Part shown: positions 55,911 through 64,000 of the stretch, one piece after another
Numbering within the stretch: the stretch's first letter is position 1
Layout: each line of letters opens with the position of its first letter
Position numbers and translations under genes: made by a program
NCBI GenBank assembly: GCA_963691705.1
Contig: OY829542.1
Span: 37,434,579 to 37,498,578 of the forward strand
Length of the DNA stretch: 64,000 bases
Source: Viola odorata
Lineage: Eukaryota; Streptophyta; Magnoliopsida; Malpighiales; Violaceae
Direction: 5' to 3'
Notes under the pieces: model-generated
Told to the model about the DNA's origin: nothing
Databases searched by the model: none
Seen by the model: only the letters and a program-made list of their open reading frames with translations

Positions 55911-57204
55911 TTATTTAGTGTAATTTTAGAAAAGATAAATTACACAAGTATGTTGTAATCAGCTGACTCAATATGGTCCTAAATAAAATATATGCAGTCA
56001 TTTTATATTTAGCTGATCAAAGTTTTGATAGGTAGTTTAATTTTTGATAGGTAGTTAGTGCAAATAATCTTTATGATGTAAGATCATGATTTTTAATACT
56101 ATAATTATAAATTAATAATAGAACTAATTTTATAAAATAAATAAAATGTATGTAAGTTATTTTATATTTAAATGATGATAACAATTTCATAGTAACAAAA
56201 AAAATTTGTTCAAGCTAAACATTAATTAGGCAGCAAGTTAACCACCACAAAAAAAAAAAAAAAAACAGAAAAAGAAGAAAGAAGAAAGAAGAAGGCGACA
56301 TCATGTTCAATATCTCATTTGCCCAAGTAATATCGCGAGATGAGTTATTGAGAGGAGCAGTGGAAGGAGCGAAAATCAGCATTGACAGAAAATTGACTTC
56401 TAAAAGTCAACATGATGTGGCTCACTGTTCTGTCGACACCGAGTGTCCATAAAGCATTTTCCTTTATTGAAAGGTTCAATGGAAGAAGTTTAAAAAACAA
56501 CCTCCTTTCTACTCAATATTTGGATTATACGCTCAATTTATAAGTTATTCAATTTGAACCATTTATTTACTAATTTTAATAAACCATACCCTAATTTTAA
56601 TGACTTTAAAACATATTTAGCTGCTTCTTAACAGGCCTTAGATTTTACTACCGTGAAAATTAGAAAAATATCATAGAAAATAATTTTTAATTATGAAATA
56701 ACGTGGAAAATAATTATTTTTAATTTATTTATTTTCAACGCCAGCAAAAATTAAAGTCTTTTTATGAAGAATCAAACTAGTTTAGACGCAATTTTAAAAT
56801 TATGGTGTGGTTTGACTAAATTAACTAACGCGTAGTTCTTATTGAACAAATTCTTAAATATGAGTATGATTCGGACATTGGATACAAATGCTGAATTAAT
56901 TTTATAACTTTTTTCTTTTTTAATTTCATGGATATTAACTTTAAAGATGTGAGAATTAATTAATAGTTTTATTTAATTTATGAGTTAGATAATTTATTAA
57001 ATTTTGTTTTGTTCCACTAAATTAAATTACGTAACTTATTTATTTATGTTAATGCAATTAATGATGCAACTTTAATACTTTTCATTTGCACGGTTAAATT
57101 CATTTAATTTTTTAATTAAGTTGTTAAATTTAATATACCTGATTGTGAAATCTGAAAGAAGTGATGTATAAAGATTTGAAAAGTGGCATGATTATCTATA
57201 TAAG
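55911..57204. other. AT-rich intergenic DNA
   Basis: No gene seen. It includes a poly-A run and GAAGAAA repeats at 56,250-56,295 and a block related to 48,400-48,540. Confidence 0.45.
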
Positions 57205-58140
57205 TGATACGATCCTAGTTGCGTAGGATGCGTAGCACGTAATTCTGATCGCTGTTCAAGGATGGATTTCAATGCGGAAATAATTAACTTGACGAGTACG
57301 AGCTTAGACCACTCAGCCAACCTGTGCTAAGAGCCCTAATCGATTTCAAGTCAAGGATCTTGTATCAAATTCTTAGGTCTAGACTTGAATTTGTGAGAAT
57401 CAAACTAAGACAAACGAAAAAAAGGTTGCAATTTTGGAGTTTTACTTATGACGACTCAAGCTTGCGGACTCGAGAAGGAATAAGGTTCAACACGTGAACA
57501 ATGGGCAGAGATTTGCAAAGAACAATGTCTTGATTTATCAAAATAACAACCAACTGAATAAGGAGGCCAAGCGGCTCCTTATATAGAGTTTTACAAGCAA
57601 ACCCTAATAGAATAGAAGCAGGAATTCTAATTCCTAAAATAAATTAATTAAAATAATTAAACTGAAGTTGTTGTCTTAAAACGGACAAGAGAGTCCGTAC
57701 ACGCTTTTGGACAAAGGGACACGTCTTCGAACCATGCCACACGCGCATTCGGACAAGGAGTGCTAGTGCCGCAAGGACTCGCGCTCCCTCGCACCCCAAA
57801 TTAGGATTTGACATATCTTCCAAATACCTCAGGCGTTTGCGATGAAAATCGGACACACGCCTCTTGACATGTGCAGTACATGTCGAACTCAAATGATGGT
57901 GAAGAACGTTCCATCTACGCGTCGATCTGCTGCCCAGCAAAAGTAACGTTGCACGCCGTGATGGTAAGTAAGCTGATCACTCGTGGAACCTTCTCTCGAA
58001 GTATACCTTCCTCACTTGTCATCTTGCACTCCAGTTCCTTGTGAATGAGGGATGATAACCTATCTTGAAGCTTTCTAGCTCTTGAACGCGTCATTGGACT
58101 AGAAGGTGGTAAAGGTATGTCGATGCGTGGATTCGCATCA
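57205..58140 (-). repeat. 3' LTR of the CRM-like element, overlapping pol
   Basis: 936 bp. In sense direction it starts TGATGCGAATCC right after a purine-rich tract. It contains the last 68 or so codons of pol (PMTRSRARKLQ onward, stop at 57,915). A TATA box is the reverse of TTATATAG at 57,579-57,586. The partner LTR at 60,669-61,364 includes the same pol-end sequence, which confirms the overlap. Confidence 0.8.
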
Positions 58141-60668
58141 TCCCCTCCCCTTTCGAAAGGATTCGTCCTCGAATCCAAGACAACATCATCATCAACTCCA
58201 TAATCATCTCCTACATCAAACAAAGACAAGCCAGAAACGTTGAAAGTGGAGATAATGGTACCATACTCACCAGGTAAAGCAAGTTTATAAGCATTATTGT
58301 TGATCTTTTCAACAATCTGAAATGGTCCATCTCCACTCGGGGATATCTTTCCTTGCGCATGTGCAGCCACGCCCAATCTCCCACATTGAAAGCAACCAGC
58401 TTCCTTCCATCATTCCGCTTAAGCGCAACCTTCTCATTCATGCGCTCAATGTTCTGCTTTGCCTTGACATGGAGTTGCTTCATGAACTCAACTTTCTACG
58501 CACCATCTAGACTTACAACATCACTCAAAGGTAAAGGAGTTAGATCCAAAGCAGTTCTAGGATTAAAACCATAAACAAGTTCAAAAGGTGAGTAACGAGT
58601 AGTAGAATGGACAACGTGGTTGTAAGCAAACTCAATAAACGACAAGTGATCAACCCAAGTAGCAACATGCTTATGAACCAATGTGCGTAACAATGAACCA
58701 ATTGTACGATTCACTACCTCTGTTTGTCCATCTGTCCGAGGATGGTAAGAAGTGGAGTATAGTAATTTCGTACCAAGTTTCCTCCATAAGACGGCCCAAA
58801 AATGGTTGAGGAACTTGGTATCTCTATCACTCATAATAGATGAGGGGATTCCATGCAAACAAACTAATTCACGAAAGAATAAATCAGCAATTTGAGTAGC
58901 ATCATAAGTAGTTGAACATGGAATAAAGTGTGACATTTTGGAAAATCGATCCACCACAACAAAAACACTATCCTTCCCGTGTTTGGACTTGGGCAGCCCT
59001 ACAATAAAATCCATGGACAAATCGTTCCAAGGATGGGAAGGGGCAGGTAATGGGATAAATTTACCATGATTAGCAACCTTAGATTTGGCTCTACGACAAA
59101 TTAAACATCGAGCAACAATGCGCACCACATCGCGCTTCATATGAGGCTAATAAAAATGATCATGAAGCACATCTAAAGTCTTAGTCACGCCAAAGTGACC
59201 CATCAAACCGCCACTGTGTGACTCATGCACAAGCAATTCACGTAATGAGCAATGCGGAATACACAACCTTTTACCTTTGAACAAATAACCCTCATGATTA
59301 TAAAATTTAGAACCAGCAATAAACACACCATTTTTATATATATCACCGAAGTCAGAATCAAGAGGGTAGAGTTCAATGATGTGTGAGAAACCAAGTAACT
59401 TGGCATTAAGGGAAGTGATTAGTGCGTACCTTCGCGATAGGGCATCGACGACTACATTCTCCTTACCTTGCTTGTAATAAATGTGGTAGGGAAAGGTTTC
59501 GATGAACTCCATCCATGTGGCATGGCATCGATTGAGTTTACCTTGTCCCTTGAGGTACTTCAAACTTAAATGGTCTGTATGTACTATGAACTCACGTGAC
59601 ATTAAGTAATGCTGCCAAGTCTCGAGTGCGCGTACAAGGGCATAGAATTCCTTGTCGTAAGTCGGGTACCTCAGCTGCGCGTCCTTTAGCTTCTCGCTAA
59701 AATAGGCAATGGGACGCTTCTCCTGCATAAGAACAACTCCAATTCCACTCCACTCGCGTCGCATTCGATCTCAAATGCCTTGCTGAAATCCGGGAGGGCT
59801 AACACCGGTGCCGAACATAAGCGCTCCTTGAGTGTGGTGAATGCCTTCTCTTGCTGTTGTTCCCACCTGAAAACAACATTCTTTTTGGTCAGTTCATTCA
59901 AAGGTACAACGATAGTGCTAAAATCCTTGACGAAGCGCCTATAAAAGCTCGCCAACCCATGGAACGAGCGCACGCCACTCACGTTCTTTAGAGTCGGCCA
60001 CTCCGTGATTACTCGGACCTTCTCCTCGTCAACTTTTATGCCATCTACACTCACAATAAAACCAAGAAAACTAACTTGTTCCATTGCAAATGAACACTTA
60101 CTAGGCTTAGCATACAATTGTTGCTCACGAAGTGTTAGAAATACTACTCTAAGATGTGAAACATGCTCATCAAGTGATTTGCTATAGATCAAGATATCGT
60201 CAAAATAAACTACAACAAATCTGCCAATAAAGTGTCTAAGAACAGGATTCATTAACCTCATGAAAGTTCTAAGAGCATTAGTCAAGCCGAATGGCATAAC
60301 CATCCATTCATACAAGCCATACTTAGTTTTAAAAGCTGTTTTTCATTCGTCACCCTCTTTCATGTGAATTTGGTGATAGCCACTCATTAAATCAATTTTA
60401 GAAAATATCATGCTACCACTTAATTCATCTAACATGTCATCTAAATGAGGTATAGGGTGGCGATACTTTACAGTGATTTTATTGACTGCTCGACAATCAA
60501 CACACATGTGCCAAGTTCCATCTTTCTTTGGAACTAGGATAATGGGAACGACGCATGGGGACAAACTTTCCCTCACGTATCCTTGACTAAGAAACTCATC
60601 CACTTGCCTCTGAAGCTCCTTAGTCTCCTCTGGATTACACCTATAAGCTGGTCGGTGAGGAATTGCGG
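57915..60668 (-). pseudogene. CRM-like pol: RT, RNase H, integrase
   Basis: From 60,668 down: the RT fingers and palm (YVRESLSPCVVPIILVPKKD, then KIDLMSGYHQIHMKEGDE), a stop near 60,343, then [19 protein letters not shown] and the intact [11 protein letters not shown] box. RNase H follows with DASG, but a frameshift near 59,760 breaks it; the frame resumes with [20 protein letters not shown] and [10 protein letters not shown]. The integrase zinc finger has [13 protein letters not shown] and CLICRRAKS. The core has [18 protein letters not shown] and [10 protein letters not shown]. The C-terminal part ends in GPFQIVEKINNNAYKLALP and PMTRSRARKLQ. Several stops and frameshifts make it non-functional. 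Confidence 0.88.
58141..58156 (-). other. polypurine tract inside the pol reading frame
   Basis: On the minus strand GAAAGGGGAGGGGA lies directly before the LTR start TGATG. It also encodes the residues around NPFERGGDD, so the plus-strand priming site is embedded in coding sequence. Confidence 0.65.
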
Positions 60669-61364
60669 AGAATCAAACTAAGACAAACAAAACAAAGGTT
60701 GCAATTTCAGAGTTTTACTTATGACGACTCAAGCTTGCGGACTCGAGAAGGAATAAGGTTCAACACGTGCACAATGGGCAGAGATTTGCAAAGAACAATG
60801 TCTTGATTTATAAAAATAATAGCCAACTGAATAAGGAGGCCAAACGGCTCCTTATATAGAGTTTTACAGGCAAACCCTAATGGAATAGAAGCAGGAATTC
60901 TAATTCCTAAAATAAATAAATTAAAATAATTAAACTGAAGTTGTTATCTTAAAACGGACAAGAGAGCCCGCACACGCTTTAGGACAAAGGGATGCGTCTT
61001 CAGACCACACCACACGCGCATTCGGACAAGGATTCCTATCGCCATAAGGACTCGCGCTCCCTCGCACCCCAAATTAGGGTTTTACATATCTTCCAAACGC
61101 CTCGGGTGTTTGAGCTAAAATCGGACACACGCCTCTTGACATGTTGTAGTCAAACGTTCCATCTACGAGTCGATTTGCTGCCCAACAGAAGTAACGTTGC
61201 ACGTTGTGATGGTAAGTAGGTTCATCACTCGTGGAACCTTGTATGTATACCTTCCTCACTTGTCATCTCGCACTCTAGCTCCTTGTGAATGAGGGATGAT
61301 AACCTGTCTTGAAGCTTTCTGGCTCTTGAACGCGTTATTGGACTAGAAGCTGGTAAATGTATCA
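60669..61364 (-). repeat. 5' LTR of the CRM-like element, truncated
   Basis: Matches the 57,391-58,120 part of the other LTR. The terminus reads ATGTATCA rather than the 20-bp longer end of the partner, so a small terminal deletion or strand switch occurred. It still abuts the ATAAG duplication. Confidence 0.8.
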
Positions 61365-61369
61365 ATAAG

Positions 61370-62703
61370 TGTTTAAAAATCATCCATTTTACTTACAAAT
61401 CTCAATTGAAGGTGTCTATAAACATTGATAGTTTTTTATTAATTTTTTTTTTTTTTTGGAAATAAGTAAACGATTTCATCACTAAATATTTTTGATACAA
61501 AGAAAAGTTCTAAAACCAAAACAATGCACCAAAAGTAACAACATAGAAAATCATAATAATAGTTTCAATACAAATTTTTTACTCCTCCATCTATGAAAGA
61601 CACGATTGATGTAGCCCCAAACGTTGATACTTATATGTGCAAGTTTGCATTTCTTATTTGTTTAAAATTTTAAATGTTTAATTTTATTTATTAGATGATT
61701 TTTTTTCAGTTGTAAAATAAATATATATTGTATGAAATCTTACATGTTATGCAACATATATTTTTTAACAAATAAGTTACTTAAAATATAACCCGCGTAA
61801 TACGCGGGTGTAGGGTTAGTATCTACTGACGATTTTACAGAGTACTCAATTATTAAATATTAACAAATTTTAATTTCACTCATCAAATAAGGCTCTGGTA
61901 AATAAGGTGCAAAGAATGATGAAATGTATAGTCCATAGTGATCACGTAAATGTAGTAAAGAGAGATAGATATAGAAGGGAAAGAAAAGAACTAAGGAATA
62001 TGTGCCAGTCTCGTGAAGCGAATCGATATATCTCTACGTCGAAGCCAGAATTTTTTTCATTGGGTCATTATATAACCTTTTTTTATTACATTAAAAATCA
62101 ATTTATATACTTAAACTTGAATTAGTATATTAAAGAAAATGAAAAGTATGTTTATTATAAACACTAAAAGTTAATACTTTTATATTTAATTATAGTTTTT
62201 GTAGGCTAATTTGAATTTGATTTCTTATAAAATCTTACTGTTCAACCAACTGTACTAACCTATTTTATATAATTTAAAACAATAAGACTTGCATTTTTTT
62301 TACTACATATGGAGTTGTTGCCTTCTTTTAAGTTAAGTTTTCAGGAAAAAAATTTATTTTTAGTTAAATCTACATATAGATGAAATATGAAAAAAAAAGT
62401 AAAACAATTAAATAGGACGAGCTGAACGGCAAGTAAGTTTAGGCCGCAAGGGAATTATGAATTTTCTTATTTTAAGAATTTCACTCTAACTAGTACTCTT
62501 ATATTTGTAATTTAATTTTATCAGAATAGGAAACATGATAACCTTTTCGAACAAAAGTTAATTATCTGACCCATATTTAAATGGTCAATTACATTAAAAT
62601 AATTTAAAATAAAAATAAAATCAGTATATATATTTTAAAAAATAAAATTCTAGTGGCCTCACCTGACTTTGGAATGACTGTGGCTTCATCCCTATATATA
62701 GTA
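61370..62703. other. AT-rich intergenic DNA with a possible Helitron end
   Basis: No gene. A perfect ACCCGCGTA-A-TACGCGGGT palindrome at 61,791-61,809 stands out. The rest is low-complexity AT-rich sequence. Confidence 0.45.
61791..61820 (+). repeat. candidate Helitron 3' terminus
   Basis: The 19-bp palindrome is followed 7 bp later by TTAG then T. Helitrons end in a short GC-rich hairpin about 10 bp before CTRR and insert before T; TTAG would be a one-base decay of CTAG. The 5' end is not identified. Confidence 0.4.
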
Positions 62704-63013
62704 CTCCCTCTGTCTCGAAACAAATGACGCTTTAGCGTCCAAAAGTAGGTTCCAAACAAATGACGTTCTCGGTTTCCCATGCTGGAGAAGACGAGGGTGC
62801 CCTTGCCTGCGCTGGTGACGACGACGACAACTTCGGCTTGGCTCAACGCTGACATCAATCCCCTCTTTTCTGTTTGAATCTGAAATTTGTGTGGGAACGG
62901 AAGATTTTCTCTATTAATACCACTACGAATGAGGTAAGCATCACAAAATTTCATCTTCAATTTCAGTGTTTAATTTCATTGCAAATTTCGGGTTTCAATT
63001 TCTACTTTACCAA

Positions 63014-63235
63014 ATGGAGGGTGTTGATTTCTTGGATGATTCACAGGGTGATAATTGCGTGCAATTTCATCTACTTATGGGTATGTTCGTACCAGATTCA
63101 ATTGGAGTCTTTGGGGTTGAGGATGATGTCGCCGCGGTGGCGGAGGTTGAAGGTGATGTAGTCGCGGAGGCGGGCGTTGAAGATGTTGTCAGCGGGTTGA
63201 ACCCAGATCCCCTAGCATGGCGTTTGCTAGTGTAA
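63014..63235 (+). CDS. opposite-end ORF, second copy
   Basis: ATG at 63,014 (MEGVDFLDDSQGDNCVQF), 73 codons, TAA at 63,233-63,235. It shares MEGVDxxDDSQ, NCVQF, FVPDSIGV and EDDV with the ORF at 55,595. It then becomes alanine and valine rich and lacks the DLN motifs. It sits at the same distance from its TIR, with similar 5' leader sequence, so it belongs to the mariner family rather than to host DNA nearby. Confidence 0.5.
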   Translation: MEGVDFLDDSQGDNCVQFHLLMGMFVPDSIGVFGVEDDVAAVAEVEGDVVAEAGVEDVVSGLNPDPLAWRLLV

Positions 63236-63541
63236 GCAAAGAATTTGATACCACAGGAGTATGTGTCACTTAAGGTGAAGGAAACTTGCCCAAAGTTGTG
63301 CTTTGCTCTTCTCATGGTAGGTAAGTCCATCCCCCATCCCTTCCTCCCTTCCTCCATCAATCCAATTCCAATCCAAACCAGGATAATGGTGTTAGAGAAT
63401 TTGTGAATTGTCAAATCTTAATTTCTTTCTTTTGGGTGTTGTTGCAGTGAGGTAGAGATATATTTATATGGAGCTTGTGTAACATCTTGGAAAGTTGCTA
63501 ATGGGAAAGACCTTCAGTTTGGACCTAGTGTCATTCAGCAG
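63217..63541 (+). pseudogene. captured glucose-6-phosphate 1-epimerase-like gene fragment
   Basis: Exon 1 (63,217-63,320, MAFASVSKEFDTTGVCVT, a TAA, then GEGNLPKVVLCSSHG) joins through a 127-bp GT-AG intron to exon 2 (63,448-63,541, EVEIYLYGACVTSWKVANGK, DLQFGPSVIQQ). These match the N-terminal region of plant aldose 1-epimerase family proteins annotated as glucose-6-phosphate 1-epimerase, which interconvert the anomers of glucose 6-phosphate. Between GKDL and QFGP about 20-25 residues usual in the family are missing. The stop and gap make it non-functional. The retained intron shows it came from genomic DNA. A donor-like GTATCG follows at 63,542. It overlaps the end of the preceding ORF in another frame. 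Confidence 0.7.
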
Positions 63542-63579
63542 GTATCGTAACTAATTTTCAGCTTTGTTTTTCAAGGCCT

Positions 63580-64000
63580 TGATAGCATATTTCATAGTCA
63601 CGATTTTACCTTCTTTTCTAGCCCTTTCGGGGGCATGATTATGCCATTTAACACTTATTTCTATCTTTATTGCAGATCAGCGCCAAAAGAAGGAAAAGAT
63701 TGAAAGGAAGCATTTTTGGAGTGATTCTGAGGATTTCCAACGTCAAGGCCTAGAAGATCAGATTGTTGTCGAGCCCTCGACGCTAACCAGACCAGTGAGC
63801 TGTCTCTCGCCCGTGATAAGTCTGCTTCTTCTCTCAAGCAAAAACCAAAGAGAAGCATCTTCAAAGATCCGCGCGGGATTCCATACGCTTCTAGAAGATG
63901 CCAGGCGCGCCAGAGATCCAGAATATTCCTTTGAAAGGACATGTGCTGTCAATTCCCCATTACTTCTCTCTCCCCTTAGCTATTTTATCCCCTAGCTAGT
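63580..64000 (+). repeat. second copy of the solo-LTR family, cut by the window end
   Basis: Starts TGATAGCATATTTCATAGTC and follows 50,916 onward with moderate divergence. Small insertions are present relative to that copy near 63,800-63,960. Whether it is solo or part of a full element cannot be seen. Confidence 0.8.

Larger units (their letters stand above)
57205..61364 (-). mobile_element. chromovirus-type Ty3/gypsy element (CRM-like), 5' part deleted
   Basis: Ends are TGATAC (57,205) and GTATCA (61,364), flanked by ATAAG at 57,200-57,204 and 61,365-61,369. The minus strand carries RT, RNase H and integrase. The left LTR (3' in sense) is 57,205-58,140. The right LTR is partial, 60,669-61,364. 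Gag, protease and part of the 5' LTR are missing: pol sequence just before RT is joined at about 60,668 to an LTR interior position equal to about 57,391. The integrase C-terminus runs into the LTR, a feature of CRM-type chromoviruses. Confidence 0.85.
62704..64000 (+). mobile_element. third mariner-type element, left end, continues past the window
   Basis: Starts CTCCCTCTGTCTCGAAACAA after TA (62,702-62,703) and contains GACGTTCTCGG. From the TIR inward it is similar to the right end of the 48.8-55.9 kb element read in reverse. It carries the opposite-end ORF, a captured gene fragment and an LTR insertion. No transposase is seen before the window ends. Confidence 0.7.

Overview
The window is nuclear DNA from a flowering plant, most likely a eudicot. 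Support comes from GT-AG introns, AT-rich intergenic DNA, Stowaway-like elements with CTCCCTC ends and TA target duplications, mariner elements of the plant DD39D type, Mutator-like elements, and Ty3/gypsy elements of the Tat and chromovirus branches. The sequence alone does not settle family or species. Only one gene looks like an intact host gene; almost everything else is nested or decayed transposable elements.

Layout. 1-1.1 kb: an unrecognised broken reading frame, a mariner-type terminus and a perfect 33-bp inverted repeat. 1.26-2.9 kb: the 3' half of a mariner-like element (minus strand), cut by a Mutator-like element (MULE). 2.9-19.7 kb: a MULE whose transposase gene is split by a complete 12.3-kb Tat-lineage retrotransposon (4,153-16,490; TSD TGAAG). 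That retroelement has gag-pol on the minus strand and three gene-like units on the opposite strand. 19.7-20.4 kb: an LTR related to the chromovirus at 57-61 kb.

21.7-27.3 kb holds the host gene, an Agenet (Tudor-like)/DUF724 protein. I could trace a 15-exon model. Its middle is an array of short exons that all start and end in phase 1, and part of it was enlarged by a 756-bp tandem duplication. 27.7-28.9 kb has two non-autonomous TA-flanked elements.

31.5-44.1 kb is an Ogre/Tat-type retrotransposon with 3.75-kb LTRs (TSD CAAGG). Its interior has lost most of gag-pol. It sits inside an AT-rich tandem repeat of about 770 bp. 44.8-47.1 kb is a second array with repeated GACGTC-containing blocks. 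47.1-48.3 kb is a long-TIR element holding a 129-bp MITE with a 9-bp target duplication.

48.8-55.9 kb is a complete but dead mariner-like element of 7.1 kb with TA duplications. It carries a transposase pseudogene split by a 1.6-kb solo LTR, a second ORF behind a 3' intron, and a further ORF reading in from the opposite end. 57.2-61.4 kb is a chromovirus-type element (TSD ATAAG), probably CRM-like, that lost gag, protease and part of one LTR. 62.7 kb to the window end is a third mariner-type terminus carrying the opposite-end ORF, a captured intron-bearing fragment of a glucose-6-phosphate 1-epimerase-like gene, and another copy of the solo-LTR family.

The elements do not form a pathway; what links them is insertion order. 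The MULE is in or against mariner DNA, the Tat element is in the MULE, and the same LTR family is in two mariner elements. The most unusual biology is the repeated-exon array, the accessory ORFs of the mariner elements, the epimerase capture and the antisense gene units of the Tat element.
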